Shown here in pieces: positions 1 to 8,943 of a stretch of DNA of 64,000 bases; position 1 is the stretch's first letter; each line of letters begins with the position of its first letter. The notes under the pieces were generated by a model that saw only the letters and a list, made by a program, of their open reading frames with translations, did not search any database and was not told the origin of the DNA. The translations under genes were made by a program, and so were the position numbers. The stretch is from CAWDXG01 sp963822115 (GTDB lineage Bacteria > Myxococcota_A > Polyangia > Polyangiales > Polyangiaceae): assembly GCA_963822115.1 (NCBI GenBank), contig CAWGGM010000003.1, forward strand, positions 116,330-180,329, in the 5' to 3' direction.

Positions 1-245
1 CGCGTGGTGATGCCGGTGCCGCCGGTGCTGACCACGACGTCGACGTTGACGTCGGCAATGTACTCGCCGAACTGGGCCCGGATGCCCTCCAGGTCGTCGG
101 GAATGATGCGGCGAGCAACGACTTCGTGACCCGCGGCGGTCAAGAGCTCGATCGCCTGGGCCCCGCTGCGATCGGTTTCCTCGGTGCGGGTGTCGCTGAT
201 GGTCATGACCGCGACCTTGATAGGCACGAATGCGCGCTCGTTCAT
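1..245 (-). CDS. MoaB/MogA-type molybdenum cofactor protein (partial)
   Basis: The first 81 codons of a minus-strand gene run off the window edge. The protein starts MNERAFVPIKVAVMTISDTR and contains the STGGTGIT stretch near residue 75, the molybdopterin-binding signature of the MoaB/MogA/MoeA fold. Family members adenylylate molybdopterin before molybdenum insertion. The ATG at 245 is divergent from the gene at 316 with 70 bp between. Whether it is MoaB or MogA cannot be decided from this fragment. Confidence 0.85.
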   Translation of the reverse strand, partial: MNERAFVPIKVAVMTISDTRTEETDRSGAQAIELLTAAGHEVVARRIIPDDLEGIRAQFGEYIADVNVDVVVSTGGTGITT

Positions 246-315
246 GGGCCCCGAGGATAGACGACCGCGAGCCGTTGTGCCCGTACAACCAGGAATTCGC
301 TACACTCCAGCCGGG

Positions 316-1122
316 ATGAACGGGCAGGAGCTGATGTCGCCGGCGGGCGGAGCGGGTAATCCCGGCGGCGAGGGGCGAATCCAGGTGCTGGGCGCGGTGC
401 GCTGGGTGTTCCGCGACGCCGACTGGCTGAAGAGCGTCTTGATCGGCGTCGTATTCATGCTGATCCCCGTCGCTGGGCCGATCGCGCTGGCGGGCTGGCT
501 CTGCGAGATCCACCAGCGGCTGGTGCGCGGACACCCGCGGCCCATGCCCAGGCTCGATTTCGCCGACTTCGTGCACTACCTCTCGCGCGGGGTCACGCCG
601 TTCGTGGTGCAGCTGGTGGTGATGCTGCCATCGCTGCTCATCACCTACGGTCTGCTCGCTGCCGGGGGCTTCCTGGTGTGGATGGACGTGCAGGGCGGCG
701 CGGGCGGCGTCGGACTGCTCATCGTGGCGCTGGTGATCGCCCTGTTCGGCGTCGTCGCCTGGGCCGCGATGGCCGTGTTCGTGAACGCCGCGCAGACGCG
801 CGCCGAGCTGACCGAGGATCTCGGGCAGTCGCTGTCGTTCGGCGCGCTGATGCAGTACTCACGCGCGACCTGGAAGACGGTGCTCTGGAAGTACTTCCTG
901 TTCGCCTTCGTCGCGCTCGGGCTGGCTCTGTGCGGGCTCGTGCTCTGCTACTTCGGGATGTACCCGGCGATGGTGATCCTGCAGCTGGCCGGCGTGTCGT
1001 TGCGCTTCCAGATCTACCGCGACCACCTGGTGCGCGGCGGAGCGATGATCGCCGTGAAGCAGCCCGTAGCCCTGCCGTCCGAGACGCCGCCCCCGGCGCC
1101 TGCCGCCTACCCAGGGTACTGA
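316..1122 (+). CDS. DUF4013-like multi-pass membrane protein
   Basis: This 268-residue protein begins with a short Gly-rich leader and then a hydrophobic segment (about residues 37-60) with the pattern of DUF4013 membrane proteins. Further transmembrane stretches lie near residues 100-125, 140-165 and 200-230, and the tail is Pro/Ala rich. The ATG at 316 is chosen over the upstream GTG because it starts close to the conserved region. Its TGA overlaps the ATG of the next gene by one base, and the two proteins resemble each other, so they are probably a translationally coupled pair. Function is unknown. Confidence 0.7.
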   Translation: MNGQELMSPAGGAGNPGGEGRIQVLGAVRWVFRDADWLKSVLIGVVFMLIPVAGPIALAGWLCEIHQRLVRGHPRPMPRLDFADFVHYLSRGVTPFVVQLVVMLPSLLITYGLLAAGGFLVWMDVQGGAGGVGLLIVALVIALFGVVAWAAMAVFVNAAQTRAELTEDLGQSLSFGALMQYSRATWKTVLWKYFLFAFVALGLALCGLVLCYFGMYPAMVILQLAGVSLRFQIYRDHLVRGGAMIAVKQPVALPSETPPPAPAAYPGY

Positions 1123-1913
1123 TGGGCGACGAGCTGGGCGTCCCGCAGGCGCTGGCACCAGGCCCTGCAACGGAACCTCGGCCGAGCGTGCTGGCCGCGC
1201 TGCGTTTCCCCTTTGAAAGCCCAGGCGCTGTGCCGCGTCTGGTCGTCATGTCGCTGTGGCAACTAGTGCCGGTACTGGGCTTCGTTGCGCTGGGGGGCTA
1301 CCTGTCCGAGACGGAGCGCCGGCTGTGCGCCCGGCATCCCGAGCCTGCACCGATGCCGGCGCTCAGGGACTTCGGCCACTACCTGCGTGTCGGCTGGAGG
1401 CCGGCGCTGGTCGCGTATCTCGCCGGTACGGCGCTCGCGCTCTTGACGTACGCGGTGCTGGCGCTGTTCTTCCTGGGCGGCATCGCGGGGCTTGTCTCGT
1501 CGAGCGGGAGCCTCTTGCCGCTGTGGTTCGTGCTGGGCGCACTGGCGGAGCTGGCGTTCGCCGCGACCGGCACGGTGCTGGTGAGCGCCGCGCTCACGGG
1601 CCTGGAGCTCGGAGGCGACCCGATGGAGGTGCTGACCGGGCGCTGGCTCGGCCGATACGCGCGACGCACCTGGCTCCGCGCGCTCGTCGGCTACGCGCTG
1701 CTCGCGCCCGCGGCGATCGTGCTCCTGGCCGCAGGCGCGCTGGTGTGCGGCGTGGGCTTGCTCCCGGCTCTGGTCGTGGCAGAGCTGTCGGCAGTGCACC
1801 TACGCTGGCAGCTGTACGAGCACGCCGGGCGGCAGAGCGGGCTGCTCGAGCCGCACGCACCGGCGCTCCTGGTTTCGGAGAGGCGCATCCTGCCGCCGAG
1901 GCTGGAGCCGTGA
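1122..1913 (+). CDS. DUF4013-like membrane protein, paralogue of preceding gene
   Basis: This 263-residue protein has the same layout as its upstream neighbour: a hydrophobic segment around residues 40-60 followed by GGYLSETERRL, matching AGWLCEIHQRL of the first copy, then several more membrane spans. Start ATG 1122 overlaps the previous stop, and its own stop overlaps the GTG of the gamma-glutamyltranspeptidase gene by 3 bases, so three genes form one transcription unit. A tandem duplication giving a heteromeric membrane complex is possible but not shown. Confidence 0.7.
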   Translation: MGDELGVPQALAPGPATEPRPSVLAALRFPFESPGAVPRLVVMSLWQLVPVLGFVALGGYLSETERRLCARHPEPAPMPALRDFGHYLRVGWRPALVAYLAGTALALLTYAVLALFFLGGIAGLVSSSGSLLPLWFVLGALAELAFAATGTVLVSAALTGLELGGDPMEVLTGRWLGRYARRTWLRALVGYALLAPAAIVLLAAGALVCGVGLLPALVVAELSAVHLRWQLYEHAGRQSGLLEPHAPALLVSERRILPPRLEP

Positions 1914-3760
1914 AGCGCGTCCTGGCGCTCGCACTGCTGCTCGGCTGTTCGGCGTGCCGCCACGCAGCGTCGGCAGCTCCAGGGCACGAAGCTCCGGCGC
2001 ACAGCGCCGCGAGCGCGACCACGGCGAACCATCCGGCGGCTTCGGTTTCGGCGGCGGCTTCGGCGGCGGCTTCGGCGGCGGCCGCGCCAGCGCCGGCGCC
2101 GACCGGTCCGCTGCCGGTCATCCACGGCGGCGGCCAGCACGCGGTGCGCGGCGCGCACGGCATGGTGACGAGTGTGGAGTCCCAGGCCACGCGCGCCGGC
2201 GTGGAGATCCTCCAGGCGGGCGGCAACGCCGTCGACGCGGCCGTAGCCGTCGCCTACGCGCTCGCGGTCACGCATCCGAGCGCGGGCAACATCGGCGGCG
2301 GCGGCTTCATGCTGGTGCGGCCCAGGGGCGGTCCGACCACCGCCATCGATTTCCGCGAGACCGCACCGGCAGCGCTGACGCAGCAGTCCTTCGACAAGAT
2401 GATCGCGGCCGGCGCGATCGGTCCGGCCGCGGTGGGAGTGCCGGGAACGGTGGCCGGGCTGGAGCTGGCGCATCAGCGCTTCGGCAAGCTGACGCGCGCG
2501 CAGGTCATGGCGCCGGCCATCCGCCTCGCGCTGAAGGGCCATCGGGTCGGCCAGCGCGAGGCGCTCACCGTGCTCTGGAACTGGGCGAAGCTGCGCCACG
2601 ACCGCGCGGCGCGCAGCATCTTCGGCCACGGTCAGAAGCCCATCAAGGCGGGCGAGTTGCTCAAGCGCCCGCTGCTCGGCGCGACGCTTCAGCGCATCGC
2701 AAGGCAGGGGCGCGAAGGCTTCTACCGCGGCGCCACGGCCCGCGCGCTGGTGCGTGCGCTCCAGCGCGGCGGCGGGATGTCGCTAGCCGATCTGTCCGGC
2801 TACCAGGCGAAGCTGCGAAAGCCGCTGCGCGTCCGCTACCACGGGGTCGAAGTGGTGATCATGCCGCCGCCGTCGGCCGGGGGCGTCGCGGTCGCCGAGG
2901 AGCTGGGGATGCTCGACAAGCTGCGCGCCTGGAAGCAGCCCGAGGGCTCGGCCGAGGAGCTCCACCTGTTCATCGAGGCCTCGCGCCGCGCGATGGCGGA
3001 CCGGCGCTTCGCCGTCGTGGACCCGGACTCGCTGTCGCCGGAAGAGCGCGCCAAGCGGCGCGCGCATTGGCTGGATGCGGGCGAGCTGCTCGCGGACAAT
3101 CCCATCGACCCGGCTCACGCGACCCCGTCGACCCAGGTGAGCCCGCTGTACAGCGCAGCGCTGAAGGAGGTCGAATCCGCGCACACCACGCATTTCTCCG
3201 TCGTCGACGAGAGCGGCATGGTGGTCAGCTGCACCACGACGCTATCAGCGGGGTTCGGAGCCAAGATCGTCGCGCCGGGCACGGGCGTGGTGCTCAACAA
3301 CTCGGTCGCCTCGTTCTCGACCGCCGGCGACAACCTGCCGGCGCCAGGGCGCCGCACGCTCAGCTCGATGGCCCCCACGCTGGTGCTCGAACACGGCTCG
3401 CCGGTTCTCGTGCTGGGCTCTCCCGGCGGCGACACCATCCCGAGCACCGTGGTCCAGGTGCTGCGGAACGTCGTGGACTACGGCATGACGATCGACAAGG
3501 CGGTAGCCGCGCCGCGCATCCACGGCAGCTTCGCCCCCGACGAGGTGCGCGACGAGCGTTCACGGCCGATCCCCGCGAAGGTGAAGCGCAAACTGGAGAA
3601 GATGGGCCATCACTTCTCGAAGAAGCGCATCCCGATCGGCGACGCGAACAACATCCTGATCGCCGATGGCGTCGCGTACGGCTACGCCGACCGGCGCGAA
3701 GGCGGCCTGGCGGCTGGGCCCGACAAGGCGCCCGACAAGGCGCCCGGCACCAAGCCCTGA
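1910..3760 (+). CDS. ggt: gamma-glutamyltranspeptidase (lipoprotein)
   Basis: This 616-residue protein opens with a lipoprotein signal (LLLGCSAC), an Ala-rich low-complexity linker to about residue 65, then the complete Ntn-hydrolase fold of gamma-glutamyltransferase. The autoprocessing nucleophile is probably Thr426 in TTHFSVVD; the NNSVASF and SSMAPTLVL stretches and the GSPGGDTI oxyanion and substrate loop follow. The enzyme cleaves or transfers the gamma-glutamyl group of glutathione, here probably at the outer face of a membrane. GTG 1910 overlaps the preceding gene and directly starts the signal peptide. The tail (PDKAPDKAPGTKP) is a short repeat. Confidence 0.95.
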   Translation: MKRVLALALLLGCSACRHAASAAPGHEAPAHSAASATTANHPAASVSAAASAAASAAAAPAPAPTGPLPVIHGGGQHAVRGAHGMVTSVESQATRAGVEILQAGGNAVDAAVAVAYALAVTHPSAGNIGGGGFMLVRPRGGPTTAIDFRETAPAALTQQSFDKMIAAGAIGPAAVGVPGTVAGLELAHQRFGKLTRAQVMAPAIRLALKGHRVGQREALTVLWNWAKLRHDRAARSIFGHGQKPIKAGELLKRPLLGATLQRIARQGREGFYRGATARALVRALQRGGGMSLADLSGYQAKLRKPLRVRYHGVEVVIMPPPSAGGVAVAEELGMLDKLRAWKQPEGSAEELHLFIEASRRAMADRRFAVVDPDSLSPEERAKRRAHWLDAGELLADNPIDPAHATPSTQVSPLYSAALKEVESAHTTHFSVVDESGMVVSCTTTLSAGFGAKIVAPGTGVVLNNSVASFSTAGDNLPAPGRRTLSSMAPTLVLEHGSPVLVLGSPGGDTIPSTVVQVLRNVVDYGMTIDKAVAAPRIHGSFAPDEVRDERSRPIPAKVKRKLEKMGHHFSKKRIPIGDANNILIADGVAYGYADRREGGLAAGPDKAPDKAPGTKP

Positions 3761-3860
3761 CAAGCCCGCTGAAGCGCTCGCGCGGCAGCGAGCCACCGCG
3801 AGCCCGCGCCCGCGAGGCAGCGGCGGGGGTGCTCGAGGGGGCCCGATGCGCGGGAGGCGA

Positions 3861-4598
3861 TCAGTGGAGCAGATCGCGATAGAACTCGCGGCGCCACTCG
3901 AAGAAATGCGAAAGCGCGGGATCGTCGACGTAGCGCGGCACGCCGACACCGGCCAGCGCCTTCACTTTCAGGTCGCGGGAGTGCGGGAATTCCAGATGGA
4001 ATGTCAAGCCGACGGCGGCGACGTCGGCCAGCGTCGGTTGATCCCCACACAGATATCTGGAGCGCTCCAGCCGGTCGCTCAGCTCGACCAGCAGGTTGCG
4101 CGTCGAGCGGTGCGCGCGCTCGGCCATGTGGCGGGGGACCGGAAGCTTCCACGCGGCCCTTGCGGCGGACGCCCAGACGCGCGCCGCGCGCGGCCCCACG
4201 CCGTACACTTCCACGTCGAAGACACGAGCGATGGCGTCGCGGTCGCCCATGATGGCGTCGAACCAGGCGACGGGCGTGGCGCCGCCGAAGATGCGGTCGA
4301 TGCGCCGCTCGAGCTCCAGCACTTCCTGCCGGGCCGGCTCGTCTTCCGGGAGCAGGCGGCGCCGGTCGGGGAACTGTTCTTCCAGGTAGAGGGCGATCCG
4401 GGTCGAATCGTTGATCACGCGGCCGTCGTGCTCGATCACCGGGACCTTGCGTTGTCCACTGAGACGATAGACACCGAGCTGCGGCAAGCCGAGCTGGTGC
4501 TCCACGATCTCGTAGTCGAGCTCCTTGAAGTCGAGCAGCGCCCTGCCCTTCTCGGAGAAGTGACTGAGTGGGAAGCGGTGGAGTTTGATACCGGGCAA
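3861..4598 (-). CDS. glutathione S-transferase family protein
   Basis: This 245-residue protein starts with a thioredoxin-fold N-domain (KLHRFPLSHFSEKGR, then KVPVIEHDGRVINDST, the cis-Pro and glutathione-contact region) followed by an all-helical C-domain with CGDQPTLADVAAVG, the usual N-capping/hydrophobic-staple motif. No ATG is in frame upstream; the TTG at 4598 has an AGGAAG ribosome site just before it and places the beta-strand directly after the start. It likely conjugates or reduces with glutathione in the cytosol. It lies 101 bp from the convergent ggt gene; the two may share glutathione metabolism only by coincidence. Confidence 0.88.
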   Translation of the reverse strand: MPGIKLHRFPLSHFSEKGRALLDFKELDYEIVEHQLGLPQLGVYRLSGQRKVPVIEHDGRVINDSTRIALYLEEQFPDRRRLLPEDEPARQEVLELERRIDRIFGGATPVAWFDAIMGDRDAIARVFDVEVYGVGPRAARVWASAARAAWKLPVPRHMAERAHRSTRNLLVELSDRLERSRYLCGDQPTLADVAAVGLTFHLEFPHSRDLKVKALAGVGVPRYVDDPALSHFFEWRREFYRDLLH

Positions 4599-4663
4599 TC
4601 TCTTCCTCGCTGGCCTGCGTGCGTCTGGCTTGTACCCTGCCGGAGCGAGCGCCGTAAAGCGCG

Positions 4664-5723
4664 TCAGAGCCGCTGGATGCGGCGACGCACCCAGCTCAGC
4701 GCAGCCGTCAGCGGCAGGCGCGTCCGCGCGGCGCTCCGGACGCGGCAGTCGTCGAACAGGCGCGCGAGCGCGTCGGCGTCGAGGCTGCCGCGGCGGCCGA
4801 TCAGCACCAGGCTCGTGGCCGGCGTCACGTCGCCCCACGGCTTTCCGAGCGACAGCTCCGCGCGGCGCCCCACGACCTGCAGGATGGCGCGGTGCTCGGG
4901 GCGCTGGTCGAGGTAGACGACGCCCTTGGCGCGGAACACGCTCGGCGGCAGCTCGGTGGCTGCCTCGCGCAGCCGCTCGAGAGACAAAAGGTCCGGCGTC
5001 GTGTAGCTGACCGTGCTGAATTCATCGCTGTGGTCGTGCAGCGCGGCGCCGGAGCCCGTGCCGGCCAGCTCGGCCGGGTCGCGCGGCTCGAGCAGCGCCT
5101 GCGACGCCGGCGAGCCCACGCCGAGCAGGAGCTCGAGTGGAGCCTCGGCGCGCACGGACTCCACCAGGCGGGCGCTCGGCACGAGCTCGTGGATGTGACG
5201 GCGCAGGGCCTCGAGCGCGGCTGGCTCGACCGAGATCGGCCTTGTTCAGCAGGATCACATCGGCCAGGGCGAGCTGTTGCCGCGCCAGCGTGAAGTTGTC
5301 GTCGTCCGGCGCCGGAAACTGCTCGGCGTCGACCACGCACAGCACGCCGTCGAGCTGCAGCGGCCAGCTTCGCGCCATCATCAAGAAGCTCTGCACGACG
5401 CTGCCTGGATCGGCCACGCCGCTCATCTCCACGACGATGTGCTGCGGCGCGTCTTCACGGCGCAGAAGATCGCGAATCGTCGTGATCAGATCTTCGTTGA
5501 TGGTGCAGCAGATGCAGCCGCTGCTCAGGCTGATCGTTCCGTCTTCGACACCGACGACGAGCTGGCTGTCGATGTCGACATCGCCGAAATCGTTCACCAC
5601 GACGGCCATGCGACGCCCGTGCTCGCTCCGGAGGATGCGGTTCAGGAGCGTGGTCTTGCCCGCTCCCAGGAAACCGCTGAGGAGGGTGACCCGGACGGGC
5701 TCACGGACGGAGTGCTCGGTCAT
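4664..5723 (-). pseudogene. CobW/COG0523-type GTPase, broken by a frameshift
   Basis: The N-terminal half (start ATG 5723) has the P-loop GFLGAGKT (17-24), the metal-binding GCICC (CICC, 70-73) and the G-domain NKADL. Directly after NKADL the frame is lost near 5232. The C-terminal half continues in another frame with LRRHIHELVPSARL and a full CobW C-domain ending at 4664. Removing one base restores a single protein of about 350 residues. COG0523 proteins are GTP-dependent metal chaperones for zinc, cobalt or nickel. Both halves are otherwise well preserved, so this is a very recent mutation or a sequence error. Confidence 0.85.
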
Positions 5724-5830
5724 CTGGCAGGGCAGTACTGTACTCCGGAGTGGCTCGGGTCGCAGATCCCGGGCGCCCGGCGCCGGGATCTGGTAGACGA
5801 TGCCAGGCGACGCACACGCCCGGTGCAATC

Positions 5831-7069
5831 ATGATTCCCCTGCAACCCGACTCGAGGAAGCTTGCGCTGGTCATGGTGGGATTGCCCGCCCGCGGCAAGA
5901 CCTTCGTTTCGCGAAAGATCGTCCGCTACCTGTCCTGGCTCGGCTACCGGGCGCGCGCGTTCAATGTGGGCGAGTACCGGCGTGCGCTGGCGGGGGCGCG
6001 GCAGTCAGCCGATTTCTTCCGCCCCGACAATCCGGAAGGGCACGCCGCACGGGCCCGCGCCGCGATGGCAGCCCTCGACGACATGATCAGCTGGTTCGGA
6101 CAGGGCGGCGAGGTCGGCATCTACGACGCGACGAACACCGAGCGCAGCCGCCGGGACACCGTGTACGAGCGATGCCAGGCCGAAGGCGTGCAGGTCATCT
6201 TCATCGAGTCCATCTGCGAGGACGAGACCGTCGTCGATGCAAATGTGCGCGACAACAAGCTGCGTTCGCCCGACTACGCCGACGTGGACCCCGCGGAAGC
6301 GGTGCGGGACTTTCGCGAACGCATCGCCCACTACGAGGCGACGTACGAGCCAGTCGACGACGCGGACAAGAGCTACGTCAAGCTGATCGATGTGGGGCGG
6401 CAGGTCGTGGTCAACCGGGTCGAGGGCTACCTGGGAGCTCGGCTGATCTTCTTCCTGATGAACATCCACCCGGCCAAGCGGCGCATCTGGCTCACGCGCC
6501 ACGGCGAGAGCCATTTCAACGTCGCGGGTCGCATCGGTGGCGATCCTGGACTCACCGATCGCGGGCGGCAGTATCGCGACTCGCTGGCAGCGTTCATCGA
6601 ACGACGCACGCCCGGCAGCAGCGTTGTGGTCTGGACCAGCACGTTGCGCCGCACGCTCGAGTCCGCCGCGGCCATCCCGGCGCTGTCCGTTCCGTGGCGT
6701 GCGCTCGACGAGATCGACGCCGGCATCTGCGACGGCATGACCTACGCGCAGATCCGCGACAAGATGCCGGACGAATACGCGGCGCGCGCGTCCGACAAGC
6801 TGCGCTATCGCTATCCGCGCGGCGAGTCGTACGCCGACGTGATCCAGCGACTGGAACCGGTGATCGTCGAGCTGGAACGCCAGCGCTCGCCGGTGCTGGT
6901 GATCGGCCACCAGGCCATCGTCCGCACGCTCTACGGCTACCTGATGGGACGCCCCCAGGAAGAGTGCCCGCACATCCCGGTCCCGCTGCACACGGTGCTC
7001 GAGCTCTCGCCCACCGCCTACGGCTACGAAGAACAGCGCTTTGCGCTGGATCCGCGCCTCGACGGATGA
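5831..7069 (+). CDS. bifunctional 6-phosphofructo-2-kinase / fructose-2,6-bisphosphatase
   Basis: This 412-residue protein has both domains of the eukaryotic PFKFB enzymes. The kinase domain carries the P-loop GLPARGKT (17-24) and DATNTERSRRDT (99-110). The phosphatase domain carries TRHGES (222-227), EIDAG with the catalytic Glu (294-298) and the second histidine in GHQAIVRT (359-366). It would make and destroy fructose 2,6-bisphosphate. The ATG at 5831 starts just before the first beta-strand; upstream in-frame codons show no family similarity. PFKFB homologues are uncommon in bacteria. Divergent from the CobW gene, 107 bp apart. Confidence 0.93.
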   Translation: MIPLQPDSRKLALVMVGLPARGKTFVSRKIVRYLSWLGYRARAFNVGEYRRALAGARQSADFFRPDNPEGHAARARAAMAALDDMISWFGQGGEVGIYDATNTERSRRDTVYERCQAEGVQVIFIESICEDETVVDANVRDNKLRSPDYADVDPAEAVRDFRERIAHYEATYEPVDDADKSYVKLIDVGRQVVVNRVEGYLGARLIFFLMNIHPAKRRIWLTRHGESHFNVAGRIGGDPGLTDRGRQYRDSLAAFIERRTPGSSVVVWTSTLRRTLESAAAIPALSVPWRALDEIDAGICDGMTYAQIRDKMPDEYAARASDKLRYRYPRGESYADVIQRLEPVIVELERQRSPVLVIGHQAIVRTLYGYLMGRPQEECPHIPVPLHTVLELSPTAYGYEEQRFALDPRLDG

Positions 7070-7088
7070 CGCACTAGCCGGAATGGCG

Positions 7089-7322
7089 TCACTGACAGGT
7101 CAATGCGCCGGGCGTGTACGCGTCGTCACGACACGACAGCCCCTGGCAACACCCATCGAGCCCGTGGTTCTTCAGGTACGTCGCCGAGCAGTTCTCGCTG
7201 CGTACGGCACACTTGCTACCGCCGCCGCAGCCGACAGCAAGGTACGCCGACCCGACAAGCAGCAATAGCAGCGCGACCAAACCCCGAAGCGTCGTCCGCG
7301 AGAAGCGGCTGTGCAGCTGCAT
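7089..7322 (-). CDS. small Cys-rich exported protein
   Basis: This 77-residue protein has a charged N-terminus, a hydrophobic core (LRGLVALLLLLVGSAYLAVGC) typical of a signal or lipoprotein signal peptide, and a short mature part with six further cysteines, including CCQGLSC. The cysteine-knot-like spacing suggests a small disulfide-bonded exported protein. No family is recognised. It lies in a minus-strand run of small exported proteins; the stop TGA is 20 bp from the convergent kinase/phosphatase gene. Confidence 0.55.
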   Translation of the reverse strand: MQLHSRFSRTTLRGLVALLLLLVGSAYLAVGCGGGSKCAVRSENCSATYLKNHGLDGCCQGLSCRDDAYTPGALTCQ

Positions 7323-7475
7323 CCAGAACCTCCCACATTCAGGACGGAGGCGCGCCGCGATCTACACCCTGGCGGCCACCGCCACGGGCATCATCTCGCA
7401 ACATGTACCGACGCGAAAGTCCGGTCGACACCCGACCAGGCCAGCGCTCGGGCTGCGCGGGCCAGGGCCAGTCGA

Positions 7476-7832
7476 TCAGCAGGCAGTGCCCGGAGCGCCG
7501 GTCGCTTCGCAGGGCTGGCCGGGAGCGCGATCGGTCACGGGCAGCATCCTGTCCAGCTGCGGCGTGAAGACCGGCTGGGCCGGGTGACTTTCCTGCCACA
7601 GGCCGGCCAGGTTCTGGATCCGCTCTGCAGCCTGGGTGTGCTCTGCCAACGGAGTCTCCGGCGTGCCCATCGGCAGCGCAGCCGCCATGGCGGAAACGGC
7701 GACGATCGCTGCTGCCACGCCCACACCGCGGAGGGTACGCCTCCACGCGGGCATGACCCGCGGCGGAGGGATCGGGGCCGCCTGACACTGTGGTCGATCG
7801 GCCCACCAGGTCGGCATCGTAGAGACAGACAT
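7476..7832 (-). CDS. hypothetical membrane-anchored protein
   Basis: This 118-residue protein is not recognised. It has a Pro-rich cytoplasmic-type N-terminus, one transmembrane segment (about residues 35-57, GVGVAAAIVAVSAMAAAL) and a periplasmic-type tail with two cysteines at the end. The ATG at 7832 is preferred because GGAGGTC lies right upstream. The layout would fit a small membrane-anchored accessory or anti-sigma-like protein, but no motif supports a function. Confidence 0.5.
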   Translation of the reverse strand: MSVSTMPTWWADRPQCQAAPIPPPRVMPAWRRTLRGVGVAAAIVAVSAMAAALPMGTPETPLAEHTQAAERIQNLAGLWQESHPAQPVFTPQLDRMLPVTDRAPGQPCEATGAPGTAC

Positions 7833-7978
7833 GATGACCTCCTTCCCGACAACAGGTGGGGGGAGCTTCGGGGAGTGTCGCGCGGCAGTCGGCACGCGCG
7901 GCATGTACCGGGTACGATAAGCACCGATTTCCCCGGTGCAACATCACCGCTGCTCCCGGAGGCGCTCTCTGGCCTAGC

Positions 7979-8236
7979 CTAGCTGCCGGACGCGCAGTCC
8001 ACGACCTGCCAGGCGCAGACGGCGCCGTCGGTGTGGACGCAGGCACCGACGCGCGCGTAGCTGCCGTCGTGACAGCGACGCGTCGGGGAGATAGGGCGCG
8101 GCCCGCAGCGCGACGGACTGCACGGAGTGGCAACATCGCCCGCCGCTGTCGTCGGCGGCGGAACATCCGAGCTGCAAGCAACAAGCCCAGATGCGGAGAA
8201 CATCAGGGCGACAAGCAAGCCGCGCGCGATCGACAT
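7979..8236 (-). CDS. small Cys-rich lipoprotein
   Basis: This 85-residue protein has a clear lipoprotein signal with lipobox LVAC at residues 18-21 and a mature part with six regularly spaced cysteines (PCSPSRCGPRP, RRCHDGSY, GACVHTDGAVCAW, DCASGS). A strong ribosome site (GGAGGTGGGA) precedes the ATG at 8236. It is probably an outer-membrane lipoprotein with a compact disulfide-bonded domain. Function unknown. Confidence 0.6.
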   Translation of the reverse strand: MSIARGLLVALMFSASGLVACSSDVPPPTTAAGDVATPCSPSRCGPRPISPTRRCHDGSYARVGACVHTDGAVCAWQVVDCASGS

Positions 8237-8296
8237 CGTCCCACCTCCAGGATGTTGCGCGGGCCCGTGCGGCGTCGCCCGGACCTGCGCATCCAG

Positions 8297-8752
8297 CTAC
8301 TCGGCCGGCGGCAGCGGCGCGTCCTTCACGTGGATCGGACCCGGCGCCGGCGCGGCACTACCGGTATCGGCTGCCGCCGTGGCACCCGCCACGGGGCTGA
8401 ACACGAACTCGTACGAAGCGGCCGCCGGACGGGCGCCACCAGGAGTGAGCTTCAGGCTCGGGATGTACGTCAACACGCACTGCTGCAACGATTCCGGCGC
8501 GGTGGTCTTCTCGGGGATGATGGTCGGGTCCACGAAGGCCCCGGTCTTGGCCTTGACCTTGAACTTCACCGCGACGGTTCCGGCCGCATTGAGGTCCTGC
8601 TTGACGGCCTGCGCCTGGCATTCCGTCAGCTGGGAGCTCTGGCCATTGAACACCTTGGTCACGTCGCGCGCGTAGATGTTGTCACTGCGCACCGCGCAAC
8701 CGGCGGACAGGACGGAAGCGGCGACGATCCCGAAAATGAAAGCTTCTCGCAC
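8297..8752 (-). CDS. lipoprotein with AgmX/PglI-like C-terminal domain
   Basis: This 151-residue protein has a signal peptide with SAGC lipobox (16-19). The mature part has the pattern of an N-terminal helix region with one cysteine, strands around GTVAVKFKVKAKTGAFVDP, and a second cysteine in LQQCVL. That two-cysteine alternating arrangement is common in AgmX/PglI-type domains of myxobacterial adventurous-gliding and lipoprotein families. GTG 8752 has GGGAG upstream. The assignment to that family is by pattern only. It sits 191 bp downstream of ftsZ on the same strand. Confidence 0.6.
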   Translation of the reverse strand: MREAFIFGIVAASVLSAGCAVRSDNIYARDVTKVFNGQSSQLTECQAQAVKQDLNAAGTVAVKFKVKAKTGAFVDPTIIPEKTTAPESLQQCVLTYIPSLKLTPGGARPAAASYEFVFSPVAGATAAADTGSAAPAPGPIHVKDAPLPPAE

Positions 8753-8943
8753 GGTTGTTCTCCCTCGATCGAGTGCTCGGCAGCGAGCGCGCCAACAGTA
8801 GATGGCCCGCCACGGGAGTCAACAGCGAATGGCCACCACGGCGCGAAGACTGCGGTGTTTCCGGGCAAATAGCGAGCCGCTCCGCCCCCTTGCGGGGACA
8901 GAGCGGTCCAACATACCCAGCGATTGTCGAGGAGGCAGCGCCG

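Noticed and set aside
719..1249. Many long antisense and shifted frames throughout the window
   Set aside because: High GC makes long open frames common; those over recognised genes have Arg/Pro/Ala-rich, low-complexity products and no domain.
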